A DNA stretch of 64,000 nt from Streptomyces viridiviolaceus. GTDB lineage: Bacteria; Actinomycetota; Actinomycetes; Streptomycetales; Streptomycetaceae. Shown in pieces: positions 23,688-32,253 of the stretch. The position numbers were made by a program, and so were the translations under genes. The notes below the pieces were generated by a model that did not search any database, was not told the DNA's origin, and saw nothing but the letters and a program-made list of their open reading frames with translations. Numbering within the stretch: the stretch's first letter is position 1; each line of letters opens with the position of its first letter. The stretch lies in contig NZ_BMWA01000004.1 of the NCBI RefSeq assembly GCF_014650995.1, positions 62,001 through 126,000 on the forward strand, written 5' to 3'.

Positions 23688-25451
23688 CTACTTCGGCTGC
23701 GGCTTGCGCACCGACAGGTGCAGCTCCCTCAGCCGCGCCTCGTCCAGCTCCGTCGGGGCGCCCATCATCAGGTCCTGGGCGTTGCCGTTGAGCGGGAAGG
23801 CGATCGTCTCGCGGATGTTGGGCTCGTCGGCCAGCAGCATGACGATGCGGTCGACGCCAGGGGCGATGCCGCCGTGCGGCGGGGCACCGAAGCGGAAGGC
23901 GCGCAGCATGCCGGCGAACTTCTCCTCGACGGTCTCGCGGTCGTAACCCGCGATCTCGAAGGCCTTGAGCATGATCTCCGGGTCGTGGTTCCGGATCGCG
24001 CCGGAGGACAGCTCGACACCGTTGCAGACGATGTCGTACTGCCAGCCCAGGATGTCCAGCGGGTCCTGGGTCCGAAGGGCCTCCAGACCGCCCTGCGGCA
24101 TCGAGAAGGGGTTGTGCGAGAAGTCGATCGCGCCGGTCTCCTCGTCCTTCTCGTACATCGGGAAGTCGACGACCCAGCAGAAGCGGAAGACGCCCTCCTC
24201 GAAGTGCCCGGCGCGCTTGGCGGCCTCGACCCGCACCGCGCCCATGATCTTCGAGACCTCGTCGAACTCGCCCGCGCCGAAGAAGACGGCGTGGCCGGCG
24301 GCCAGGGAGAGGCGCTTGGTCAGCTCGGCGACGTTCTCCTCGGTGAGGAACTTCGCGATCGGGCCGGTCAGCGAGCCGTCCTCGGCGACGCGTACCCAGG
24401 CCAGGCCCTTGGCGCCCAGCGAGACGGCGAAGTCACCGAGCTGGTCGAAGAACTTCCGGGGCTGGTCCTGGACGGCCGGGACCGGCAGCGCGCGGACGTG
24501 CTTGCCGGCGAAGGCCTTGAACTCCGAGCCCTCGAAGACGTCGGTGATGTCGACGAGCTCCAGCTTGGCGCGCAGGTCCGGCTTGTCGGAGCCGTACTTC
24601 AGCATCGCCTCGCGGAACGGGATCCGCGGGAACGGAGAGGTCACGTGGCGGCCGTTGCCGAACTCCTCGAACAGCTCGGTCATGAGCTGCTCGATCGGCT
24701 GGAAGACGTCCTCCTGCTCGACGAAGCTCATCTCGACGTCGAGCTGGTAGAACTCGCCCGGCGAGCGGTCCGCGCGCGCGTCCTCGTCGCGGAAGCAGGG
24801 CGCGATCTGGAAGTAGCGGTCGAAGCCGGAGATCATCAGCAGCTGCTTGAACTGCTGCGGGGCCTGCGGGAGCGCGTAGAACTTGCCCGCGTGCAGCCGG
24901 GAGGGGACCACGAAGTCGCGGGCGCCCTCGGGCGAGGTGGCGGACAGGATCGGCGTCGCCATCTCGTTGAAGCCGAGCGCGGTCATCTTGTGCCGGATGG
25001 CCGAGATGACGGCCGTGCGCAGCATGATGTTGCGGTGCATGCGCTCGCGGCGCAGGTCCAGGAAGCGGTACTCCAGGCGCCGCTCCTCGTTGACCCCGTC
25101 CTCGGTGTTGATCGTGAAGGGCAGCGGCTGGGCGGCGCCGAGCAGCTCGACCTCGCCGACCTCGACCTCGATCTCGCCGGTGGGCAGGTCGGGGTTGATG
25201 TTCTCGGCACCGCGGGAGACGACCTTGCCGTCGACGCGGACCGTCGACTCCTTGGAGAGCTTGTCCAGCGCCTCGTACGCCTCGGTACCCGGACGGGCGA
25301 CAAGCTGCGTGATGCCGTAGTGGTCACGCAGATCGATGAAGAGGATGCCGCCCAGGTCGCGCCGATTGTGCAGCCAGCCACTCAGCCGGACGTCGGTGCC
25401 GACGTCAGAGGCGCGGAGCTCGCCGCAGGTGTGGGACCTGTACCGATGCAT
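23688..25451 (-). CDS. aspS: Aspartyl-tRNA synthetase
   Basis: 587-residue class II synthetase. It has an N-terminal OB-fold anticodon domain ([32 protein letters not shown]), class II motif 2 around [30 protein letters not shown], a bacterial GAD insertion domain (~290-415), and motif 3 with [24 protein letters not shown] near the C-terminus. The length and GAD insert match bacterial AspRS. It is divergent from the SpoIIE-type phosphatase gene; a perfect parS lies 36 bp upstream of its start. Confidence 0.97.
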   Translation of the reverse strand: MHRYRSHTCGELRASDVGTDVRLSGWLHNRRDLGGILFIDLRDHYGITQLVARPGTEAYEALDKLSKESTVRVDGKVVSRGAENINPDLPTGEIEVEVGEVELLGAAQPLPFTINTEDGVNEERRLEYRFLDLRRERMHRNIMLRTAVISAIRHKMTALGFNEMATPILSATSPEGARDFVVPSRLHAGKFYALPQAPQQFKQLLMISGFDRYFQIAPCFRDEDARADRSPGEFYQLDVEMSFVEQEDVFQPIEQLMTELFEEFGNGRHVTSPFPRIPFREAMLKYGSDKPDLRAKLELVDITDVFEGSEFKAFAGKHVRALPVPAVQDQPRKFFDQLGDFAVSLGAKGLAWVRVAEDGSLTGPIAKFLTEENVAELTKRLSLAAGHAVFFGAGEFDEVSKIMGAVRVEAAKRAGHFEEGVFRFCWVVDFPMYEKDEETGAIDFSHNPFSMPQGGLEALRTQDPLDILGWQYDIVCNGVELSSGAIRNHDPEIMLKAFEIAGYDRETVEEKFAGMLRAFRFGAPPHGGIAPGVDRIVMLLADEPNIRETIAFPLNGNAQDLMMGAPTELDEARLRELHLSVRKPQPK

Positions 25452-25486
25452 CGTCGTTCATCCAGTCTTCGCGAATCGGGGTCTGT

Positions 25487-25500
25487 GTTTCACGTGAAAC
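25487..25500. other. parS: parS (ParB-binding centromere site)
   Basis: A perfect 14-bp palindrome, GTTTCACGTGAAAC, in the 144-bp intergenic region between aspS and the divergent phosphatase gene. It is identical to the known Streptomyces parS consensus. ParB loads here to organise the origin-proximal chromosome for segregation into spores. A second identical copy is at 58520. Confidence 0.93.
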
Positions 25501-25595
25501 AACCCCAGCGTACCGGGCACCCGCTGTCGACTTCCCACCATTACGGCCCCGGCGAGCGGTGGCAGTCCCCGATCACCTCTTCTTACAGTGGGGCA

Positions 25596-27740
25596 ATGCG
25601 CACTGGTGAGCCCCTGCCCGAGGTGGGGGACATCCTCGCCGCTCTGGCGACCGGCCTGTGGCACTGGAACACCGCCGCCGGAGAGGTCGAGGTCGACGCG
25701 GAGGCGGCACGGCTGCTCGGGCTCCCCGCCCGGGAGACCCGGCTCACCGAGGCCCAGGTACGGTCCCGGCTGCATCCCGAGGACTGGAACGAGATCACCG
25801 GTGTGGTTCAGCTCGCCGTCACCGAGGGCACGCTCGCCGAGGTACGGATCCGGATCATGGACGGGCGGGGCCGGGTGGTCCGGGTCGTCCGCAGCCGCTC
25901 CAAGCCGTCCTTCGATCCCGAGCGCAGGGCGTACGAGCTGATCGGCACCCTGCAGGAGGTCGCCGAGCCGACGCCGGGGACGCCCGCCGGACGCAGCGCG
26001 GTCACCGGCGAGTGGCGCCGCTCGCGGGAGGCCTTCCTGCTGGACGCGGGCCGGGCGCTGGCCGAGGCGCGGTCGACGCAGGAGGTGCTGCGGGTCGCGG
26101 CGGGCCTGTCGATGCCGGGCTTCTCGCCGGACGGGCTCGCGGTGTTCGGCGTGGAGGGCGACCGGCTGACGATCATCGGTCATCACGGCCAGCGCAAGGA
26201 CGAGGAGGGGCCGTTCTCGGGGATGCCGCTGAACACCGACTACCCGGCCACCGAGGTGGTCCGCACGGGCCGTGCCGTGTACCTCTCCTCGCCCGAGGAG
26301 TACCGCTCCCGCTACCCGGTCACCTGGCCGCTCGCCGAGCGCTTCGGACGGCGCTCCTGGGCCTATCTGCCGCTGACCGCGGCGGGCCGCACCATGGGGG
26401 CCTGGATGGCGGCCTTCGCCTATCCGGTCGCGTTCACCCCGGACGAGCGGTCGGTGCTGACCACCGTGGCGCGGATGCTGGCGCAGGCGCTGAGCCGGGC
26501 GGGCGCGGCCGAGACCCAGCGGGAGCTGACCGACGGGCTGCAGCGCTCCATGCTGCCCGTGGTGGGCCCCGACATCCCGGGCATGGACATCGCGGCCCGC
26601 TATGTGCCCACCGGTGGCGGGCTCCAGGTCGGCGGCGACTGGTACGACGTGATCCCGCTGCCCCGTGGGCGCTTCGCCCTGGTCATCGGGGACGTCCAGG
26701 GACACGACGTACGGGCGGCCGGGCTGATGGGGCAGTTGCGCATCGCCCTGCGCGCGTACGCCGCCGAGGGTCACCGCCCCGACGCCGTGCTCTCCCGTGC
26801 CTCCCACTTCTTCCACGGCCTCACCCAGGCGGACTGTGACGGGGACCCCGGCGACGTGCGCTTCGCGACCTGCTACTACGCCGAGGTGGACTCGGCGACC
26901 GGCACCGTGGAGAGCGCCCGGGCCGGGCACCTGGACCCGGTCGTCCGCATGGCGGACGGCACGGCGCTGATCCGCGCCACGGCGGGCGGGCTGCCCCTCG
27001 GCATCGACCCGGACTCCGACTACCCGACGACCCGGCACGCCCTGGAGCCCGGCGAGACGCTGATGCTCTGCACGGACGGCCTGGTCGAGACCGGCGGCCA
27101 CGACCTGCGGACCGGCTGGGGGCGGCTGCGCACTGTGCTGGAGGACCGCTGGGACAGCATGGACGAGCTGGCGGACGCGCTGGTCCAGGCCGTTCTCGGA
27201 CCGTCCTCCCACCACACGACCGGGCCGCTCCCCGACCGCCGCGAGGACGACATCGCGCTCCTGCTGCTGCGCCGGGAGAGCGGGGACTACGTCGGTGCCC
27301 GGCCGCCGGGGCGCCGCACGATGATGACGGTCGCGCAGGCCGAACCGGAGCGCATCTCCGAGGCCCGGCAGCAACTGCGCGGGCTGCTGCACGACTGGCC
27401 CGACGAGGACCAGAGGGACTCGGCGGTGCTCCTCCTCTCCGAGGTGCTGACGAACGTCCTGGTCCACACCGACACGGACGCCCTGCTGGTCACCGACGTC
27501 ACCGGGGAGCCCGGCGAGCGGCGGATCCGCGTCGAGGTCACCGACACCGGCGAGGACCTGCCGCACAAGCGCCGGCCGGGCGAGATGGCGTCCTCCGGGC
27601 GTGGCCTGATGCTGATCGAGCTGCTCGCGGACGCCTGGGGGGTCGCCCCGCGCGGCGAGGGCAAGAGCATCTGGTTCGAGTTCTACGAGTCCGGCGGCTC
27701 GGGTGCGGGGGTCGCGGTGGCCCCTTCCGAGGAGCCGTAA
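25596..27740 (+). CDS. PAS-GAF-SpoIIE phosphatase with HATPase (anti-sigma kinase-like) domain
   Basis: 714 residues from the ATG at 25596. Domains in order: PAS fold (~10-115; LATGLWHWNTAAGEVEVDAEA, RRAYELIGTLQEV), GAF (~150-300; AWMAAFAYPVAFTPDERSVL), PP2C/SpoIIE (~310-545; LQVGGDWYDVIPL, LVIGDVQGHD, LCTDGLVETGG, DDIALLLLRR) and an RsbW-like HATPase (~570-700; LLSEVLTNVLVHT, VEVTDTGEDLP, GRGLMLIELLADAWG). It is a sensor phosphatase likely acting on an anti-anti-sigma factor, with a kinase-like module that may oppose it. The signal is unknown. The 3' end overlaps the convergent AI-2E transporter gene by 58 bp. Confidence 0.92.
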   Translation: MRTGEPLPEVGDILAALATGLWHWNTAAGEVEVDAEAARLLGLPARETRLTEAQVRSRLHPEDWNEITGVVQLAVTEGTLAEVRIRIMDGRGRVVRVVRSRSKPSFDPERRAYELIGTLQEVAEPTPGTPAGRSAVTGEWRRSREAFLLDAGRALAEARSTQEVLRVAAGLSMPGFSPDGLAVFGVEGDRLTIIGHHGQRKDEEGPFSGMPLNTDYPATEVVRTGRAVYLSSPEEYRSRYPVTWPLAERFGRRSWAYLPLTAAGRTMGAWMAAFAYPVAFTPDERSVLTTVARMLAQALSRAGAAETQRELTDGLQRSMLPVVGPDIPGMDIAARYVPTGGGLQVGGDWYDVIPLPRGRFALVIGDVQGHDVRAAGLMGQLRIALRAYAAEGHRPDAVLSRASHFFHGLTQADCDGDPGDVRFATCYYAEVDSATGTVESARAGHLDPVVRMADGTALIRATAGGLPLGIDPDSDYPTTRHALEPGETLMLCTDGLVETGGHDLRTGWGRLRTVLEDRWDSMDELADALVQAVLGPSSHHTTGPLPDRREDDIALLLLRRESGDYVGARPPGRRTMMTVAQAEPERISEARQQLRGLLHDWPDEDQRDSAVLLLSEVLTNVLVHTDTDALLVTDVTGEPGERRIRVEVTDTGEDLPHKRRPGEMASSGRGLMLIELLADAWGVAPRGEGKSIWFEFYESGGSGAGVAVAPSEEP

Positions 27741-28756
27741 CGCGCCTGGAGCTCGTGGAAGACGCCGAAACCGGCGGCGGTGAGCGGCACCGCGAGCAGC
27801 ATGCCGAGGATCCCGGCGACCGAGGCCCCCGCGGTGATCGCCAGCAGCACGGCCACGGGGTGCATGTGCACCGTACGGCTCTGGATCATGGGCTGCAGCA
27901 CATGCCCCTCCAGCACCTGCACGGCCAGGACCACACCCAGCGCCCACAGCGCGATGGCGAACCCGCGGTCGGCGAGCGCGACCAGCACGGCCACGGCGCC
28001 GGAGATGAAGGCGCCCAGGTAGGGGATGTAGGCGCCGACGAAGACCAGCGCGCCGAGCCCGACGGCACCGGGCACGCGGAGCACGAGCAGTCCGATGGTG
28101 ATGCACAGGGCGTCGATGAGGGCGATCAGGGTGGTGCCGCGCATGAAACCCTCGACGGCACCGTAGGCCCGCCGCGCGATCGCCTCGACGGTGTCGGCGC
28201 TGTCGCGGGGGGTGATCCCGCGCAGGGCGGCGGCGGCCCGGTCGGAGTCGCGCAGGAAGAAGAAGACCAGCAGCAGGGCGAGGACGGCCAGGGCCATGGT
28301 CTCGCCGACCACGCTGACCCCGCTGATGACGCCCGAGGCGGCGGTCCCGCCGAACTTGCCGAGCAGCTCGCGCGCGTTGGAGGCGAGGTCGTGCAGTGAG
28401 GTGCCGGCCGCCCCGAAGTGTTCGGCGATGTCCTGCGCCGCCCGCCTGAGCGAGGCGATGATCTGGTCACCGCTCTCGATGAGGGCGGCGACCACGATGT
28501 ACACGGCGCCGCCGACCACGGCCACGACGGCGACGCAGGTCAGTCCGGCGGCCAGCGACCGCTGCACGCCGACCCGCACCAGCCGCCGGTGCAGCGGGCC
28601 CAGCAGGGCCGTGCCGAGCAGCGCGAGCAGCACCGGCGTCACCGCGGTGCGCAGCTCCACGCAGAGCCGGATCCCGACGTAGACGACGCCGGTGACGAGG
28701 AGGACGACGACGCACCAGGCGCCGAGACGGCGTACCGGACCGGGAAGCAGCTGCAC
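27683..28756 (-). CDS. AI-2E family transporter (TqsA/PerM family)
   Basis: 357-residue polytopic membrane protein from a GTG start. About eight hydrophobic helices (for example VVVLLVTGVVYVGI, VTPVLLALLGTALL, MALAVLALLLVFFFLRD, VGLGALVFVGAYIPYLGAFISG). The C-terminal half has the family signature VLEGHVLQPMIQSRTVHMHPVAVLLAI. Members are proposed small-molecule or signal exporters or Na+/H+ antiporters; the substrate here is unknown. Its last 58 bp overlap tail-to-tail with the SpoIIE-type phosphatase gene. Confidence 0.9.
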   Translation of the reverse strand: MQLLPGPVRRLGAWCVVVLLVTGVVYVGIRLCVELRTAVTPVLLALLGTALLGPLHRRLVRVGVQRSLAAGLTCVAVVAVVGGAVYIVVAALIESGDQIIASLRRAAQDIAEHFGAAGTSLHDLASNARELLGKFGGTAASGVISGVSVVGETMALAVLALLLVFFFLRDSDRAAAALRGITPRDSADTVEAIARRAYGAVEGFMRGTTLIALIDALCITIGLLVLRVPGAVGLGALVFVGAYIPYLGAFISGAVAVLVALADRGFAIALWALGVVLAVQVLEGHVLQPMIQSRTVHMHPVAVLLAITAGASVAGILGMLLAVPLTAAGFGVFHELQARYGSSEGATATPAPEPPDS

Positions 28757-28865
28757 GGCTCCAGCCGATCACGCGCCGGGCGGGCTGTCCTGCGCGGACG
28801 GCCCGCCCGGGTGATGCGCCGTCAGCTCGGCGGCTCCGGGCGGGTGACCGGTCCCTGGGGGACCG

Positions 28866-29573
28866 TCAGGCGTCCGGGCCCTCGGCCGACATGCCGTGCA
28901 CCGCCGGAACGGTGCCCAGACGGCCCTTCTGGAAGTCCTCGAAGGCCTGCATCAGCTCGTCCTTGGTGTTCATGACGAACGGGCCGTAGTGGGCCATGGG
29001 CTCACGGATCGGGCGGCCGCCGAGCAGGACGACCTCCAGGTCCGGGGTCCGGGACTCCTGCGTCTCGTCCGCGCGGACGGTCAGCGAGGAACCCGCGCCG
29101 AAGACGGCGGCCTGCCCGAGACGGATCGGACGGCGCTCGGCGCCCACCGAGCCGCGCCCGGCCAGCACGTACGCGAGGCCGTTGAAGTCCTCCCGCCAGG
29201 GCAGGGTGACCTCGGCGCCCGGCGCGAGCGTCGCGTGGATCATCGTGATCGGCGTGTGCGTGCTGCCGGGGCCCTGGTGGCCGTCCAGCTCACCGGCGAT
29301 GACGCGGATCAGCGCGCCCCCGTCGGGGGAGGTGAGCAGCTGGACGCTGCCGCCGCGGATGTCCTGGTACTTCGGGGCCATCATCTTGTCCTTGGCCGGG
29401 AGGTTCACCCACAGCTGGAGGCCGTGGAAGAGGCCGCCGGACATCACCAGCGACTCCGGCGGCGCCTCGATGTGCAGCAGGCCGCTGCCGGCGGTCATCC
29501 ACTGGGTGTCGCCGTTGGTGATGGTACCGCCACCGCCGTGGCTGTCCTGGTGGTCGAAGGTCCCGTCGATGTA
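28866..29573 (-). pseudogene. Pirin-family gene, 5'-truncated
   Basis: The readable pirin sequence starts abruptly at YIDGTFDHQDS (29573) and runs ~235 residues to a normal C-terminus (GGTITNGDTQWMTAGSGLLHIE..., ending LGTVPAVHGMSAEGPDA). Full-length pirins of this type have ~85-90 more N-terminal residues including the HPH pair that supplies two of four metal ligands; here only the HxE ligand pair in LLHIE remains. No start codon with a ribosome site precedes the homologous part, and the missing sequence is in no frame upstream, where the SseB-like gene begins at 29705. Pirins are metal-dependent redox modulators, often beside acyl-CoA dehydrogenase genes, as here. An internal ATG (QWMTAGSG) could give a shorter product of doubtful function. 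Confidence 0.75.
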
Positions 29574-29590
29574 CCTCCTCGGGTACGCCC

Positions 29591-29612
29591 ACTTTAGTTG
29601 AGCGTTGAACTT
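29591..29612. promoter_or_regulatory. AT-richer remnant of a pirin promoter/operator
   Basis: The stretch TTTAGTTGAGCGTTGAACTT (29593-29612) is conspicuously AT-rich for this genome and imperfectly dyadic (AGTT...AACT). It sits immediately before the truncated pirin sequence and could be the original promoter or a MarR-type operator left behind by a deletion. Inference only. Confidence 0.35.
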
Positions 29613-29633
29613 CTTGCCACCCCTAACGGAGAA

Positions 29634-29659
29634 AGCCCGGAAGGCATTCCCTCCGGGCT
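29634..29659 (-). terminator. Terminator of the SseB-like gene
   Basis: Reading the minus strand, AGCCCGGAGGG (29659-29649) pairs with CCTTCCGGGCT (29644-29634) with one mismatch and a four-nt loop, followed by TTTCTCC. It lies 46 bp after the stop of the SseB-like gene. Confidence 0.7.
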
Positions 29660-29704
29660 CACGGGTTCGCCGGCATCGGCCGGCCGTCTGCGAGGCAAGC
29701 GCGT

Positions 29705-30172
29705 CTAGCCGTACATGCGGCGCATCGCGAAATCGACCATCTGCTCGACGGCCTTCGCGTCGAACACCATCCGGTGCTCGCCCTCCATGTCCAGCACGAA
29801 GCCGTAGCCGGTCGGCAGCAGGTCGATCACCTCGGCGCCGGTGATCACGAAGTACTTGGACTCCTTGCCCGCGTACCGGCGCAGCTCCTTGAGCGAGGTG
29901 AACATCGGGATCACCGGCTGCTGGGTGTTGTGCAGGGCGAGGAAGCCGGGGTTGTCGCCGCGCGGGCAGTAGACCTTCGAGGTCGCGAAGACCTGCTGGA
30001 AGTCCTCGGCGGACATCTGCCCGGTCGTGAAGGCACGGACCGCGTCCGCGAGCGAGGGCGGGGACGGCTCGGGGTACAGCGGCGGCTGCTGCCCGTATCC
30101 GCCGGACATCGGCTGCTGGGGCGGGGCGTACTGCTGCTGCTGGGGACCCGCGGTCTGGTCGTAGCCGTACAT
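29705..30172 (-). CDS. SseB-like domain protein with Gln/Pro-rich N-terminus
   Basis: 155 residues. Residues 1-40 are Gln/Pro/Tyr/Gly-rich (GPQQQQYAPPQQPMSGGYGQ), probably disordered. Residues ~45-155 match the SseB N-terminal-domain family: LADAVRAFTTGQMSAEDFQQVFATSKVYCPRG, PVIPMFTSLKELRRYAG, GAEVIDLLPTGYGFVLDMEGEHRMVFDAKAVEQ. Such proteins are common and mostly uncharacterised in actinobacteria (relatives include type VII and enhanced-sensitivity proteins). Divergent from the acyl-CoA dehydrogenase gene. Confidence 0.82.
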   Translation of the reverse strand: MYGYDQTAGPQQQQYAPPQQPMSGGYGQQPPLYPEPSPPSLADAVRAFTTGQMSAEDFQQVFATSKVYCPRGDNPGFLALHNTQQPVIPMFTSLKELRRYAGKESKYFVITGAEVIDLLPTGYGFVLDMEGEHRMVFDAKAVEQMVDFAMRRMYG

Positions 30173-30222
30173 GCCGCAAAGAGTAACGAGTCACAGATGA
30201 CCGGCTCGGGGTTGCTTCTTAT

Positions 30223-30259
30223 TACCGACGGGTAGCATCATCTTAGCTACTAGTTGGTA
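30223..30259. promoter_or_regulatory. Pair of TACC...GGTA inverted repeats upstream of the acyl-CoA dehydrogenase gene
   Basis: Two related dyads, TACCGACGGGTA (30223-30234) and TACTAGTTGGTA (30248-30259), are spaced 25 bp apart in the AT-richer divergent interval between the SseB-like and acyl-CoA dehydrogenase genes. Their form suits a TetR-family (FadR-like) repressor of fatty-acid degradation genes. The regulator is not in this window; assignment is inference. Confidence 0.5.
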
Positions 30260-30315
30260 CGCGTAACAGGTGCGAGGAGCCAGTGCCTCGCCGATCTCTC
30301 AACGGAGCCGTCGCC

Positions 30316-32142
30316 ATGGGGCACTACAAGTCGAATCTCCGGGACATCGAGTTCAACCTCTTCGAGGTGCTCGGCCGCGACAAGCTGTACGGCACCGGCC
30401 CGTTCGCGGAGATGGACGTCGACACCGCCAAGAGCATCCTCGAGGAGCTGACCCGCCTCTCCGAGAACGAGCTGGCCGAATCCTTCGCCGACGCCGACCG
30501 CAACCCCCCGGTCTTCGACCCGGAGACCAACACCGCGCCGGTCCCCGCCTCCTTCAAGAAGAGCTACCAGGCCTTCATGGACTCCGAGTACTGGCGCCTC
30601 GGCCTGCCCGAGGAGATCGGCGGCACCACCTCTCCCCGCTCCCTGATCTGGGCCTACGCGGAGCTGATCCTCGGCGCCAACCCGGCCGTGTGGATGTACT
30701 CCTCCGGCCCGGCCTTCGCGGGCATCCTCTTCGACGAGGGCAACGAGGTGCAGAAGCACATCGCGAAGATCGCCGTCGAGAAGCAGTGGGGCTCCACCAT
30801 GGTCCTCACCGAGCCGGACGCCGGCTCGGACGTGGGCGCCGGCCGCACCAAGGCCGTGCAGCAGGAGGACGGCTCCTGGCACATCGAGGGCGTGAAGCGG
30901 TTCATCACCTCCGGTGAGCACGACATGTCGGAGAACATCCTCCACTACGTGCTCGCCCGTCCCGAGGGCGCCGGCCCCGGCACCAAGGGCCTGTCCCTCT
31001 TCCTCGTCCCGAAGTACCTCTTCGACTTCGAGACCGGCGAGCTGGGCGAGCGCAACGGCGTCTACGCCACCAACGTCGAGCACAAGATGGGCCTGAAGGC
31101 CTCCAACACCTGCGAGATGACCTTCGGCGACCAGCACCCCGCCAAGGGCTGGCTGATCGGCGACAAGCACGACGGCATCCGCCAGATGTTCCGCATCATC
31201 GAGTTCGCCCGCATGATGGTCGGCACGAAGGCGATCTCCACCCTCTCCACGGGCTACCTCAACGCCCTGGAGTACGCCAAGGAGCGCGTCCAGGGCCCGG
31301 ACCTGGCGAACTTCATGGACAAGACCGCGCCCAAGGTCACCATCACGCACCACCCCGACGTGCGCCGCTCGCTGATGACGCAGAAGGCGTACGCGGAGGG
31401 CATGCGCGCGCTCGTCATGTACACCGCGTCCGTCCAGGACGAGATCCAGGTCAAGGAGGCGAACGGCGAGGACGCCTCCACCGAGCACGCCCTCAACGAC
31501 CTGCTCCTGCCGATCGTGAAGGGCTACGGCTCGGAGAAGGCCTACGAGCAGCTCGCCCAGTCGCTGCAGACCTTCGGCGGCTCCGGCTTCCTGCAGGAGT
31601 ACCCGATCGAGCAGTACATCCGCGACTCCAAGATCGACACCCTGTACGAGGGCACCACGGCGATCCAGGGCCAGGACTTCTTCTTCCGGAAGATCGTCCG
31701 CAACCAGGGTGCCGCGCTGAACTCGCTCGCCGAGGACATCAAGAAGTTCCTGGCCCTCGCGACCGGCGGCGACGAGCTGGCCGGCGCCCGCGAGCACCTC
31801 GCCAAGGCCGCCGTCGAGCTGGAGGCCATCGTCGGCCTGATGCTCACCGACCTCGCCGCCACCGAGCAGGACGTCAAGAACATCTACAAGGTGGGCCTCA
31901 ACACCACCCGCCTGCTGCTCGCCTCCGGCGACGTCGTCGTCGGCTACCTGCTCCTCAAGGGCGCGGCAGTCGCCGCCGAGAAGCTGCCGACGGCCTCCGC
32001 CAAGGACAAGGCCTTCTACACCGGCAAGATCGCCGCCGCGAAGTTCTTCGCCGCCGAGGTCCTGCCCGGCGTCACCCTGGCCCGCAAGGTGGCCCAGGGC
32101 GTCGAACTGGACCTGATGGAGCTGGACGAGGCGGCCTTCTAG
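30316..32142 (+). CDS. Acyl-CoA dehydrogenase (FadE5-like, long form)
   Basis: 608-residue flavoenzyme catalysing the first alpha,beta-dehydrogenation of acyl-CoA in beta-oxidation. The long form with a C-terminal helical extension resembles mycobacterial FadE5 (~611 residues). Visible features are the FAD/substrate segment [38 protein letters not shown], and the likely catalytic Glu445 in [15 protein letters not shown]. The ATG at 30316 ([22 protein letters not shown]) is chosen because family members begin there; a GTG at 30283 with GAGGAG upstream would add 11 residues. The nearby truncated pirin gene recalls Streptomyces loci where pirin modulates an acyl-CoA dehydrogenase. A strong terminator follows. 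Confidence 0.93.
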   Translation: MGHYKSNLRDIEFNLFEVLGRDKLYGTGPFAEMDVDTAKSILEELTRLSENELAESFADADRNPPVFDPETNTAPVPASFKKSYQAFMDSEYWRLGLPEEIGGTTSPRSLIWAYAELILGANPAVWMYSSGPAFAGILFDEGNEVQKHIAKIAVEKQWGSTMVLTEPDAGSDVGAGRTKAVQQEDGSWHIEGVKRFITSGEHDMSENILHYVLARPEGAGPGTKGLSLFLVPKYLFDFETGELGERNGVYATNVEHKMGLKASNTCEMTFGDQHPAKGWLIGDKHDGIRQMFRIIEFARMMVGTKAISTLSTGYLNALEYAKERVQGPDLANFMDKTAPKVTITHHPDVRRSLMTQKAYAEGMRALVMYTASVQDEIQVKEANGEDASTEHALNDLLLPIVKGYGSEKAYEQLAQSLQTFGGSGFLQEYPIEQYIRDSKIDTLYEGTTAIQGQDFFFRKIVRNQGAALNSLAEDIKKFLALATGGDELAGAREHLAKAAVELEAIVGLMLTDLAATEQDVKNIYKVGLNTTRLLLASGDVVVGYLLLKGAAVAAEKLPTASAKDKAFYTGKIAAAKFFAAEVLPGVTLARKVAQGVELDLMELDEAAF

Positions 32143-32194
32143 ACACCGGGGCCAAAGCCCCGGGGGTCCCTCCACAGACCCCCCACACCCCTGC

Positions 32195-32231
32195 GAGGGC
32201 CCGCTTCCCGTCTGACGGGAAGCGGGCCCTC
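32195..32231 (+). terminator. Strong hairpin terminator after the acyl-CoA dehydrogenase gene
   Basis: Near-continuous perfect dyad: GAGGGCCCGCTTCCCGTC (32195-32212) and its exact complement (32214-32231), effectively a 16-bp stem with a tight loop, ending before the aminopeptidase gene at 32254. Confidence 0.85.
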
Positions 32232-32253
32232 GTCCGTCGTTAAGGTGAACCCC

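Noticed and set aside
23679..25595. Upstream extension of the SpoIIE-type phosphatase frame opposite aspS
   Set aside because: The extension is the antisense of aspS; PAS homology begins at the ATG at 25596, after the parS-containing intergenic region.
29591..29704. Possible tRNA fragment or integration site at the truncated pirin gene
   Set aside because: No cloverleaf or tRNA 3' end can be drawn, and no integrase or flanking direct repeat is visible; a simple deletion explains the structure better.
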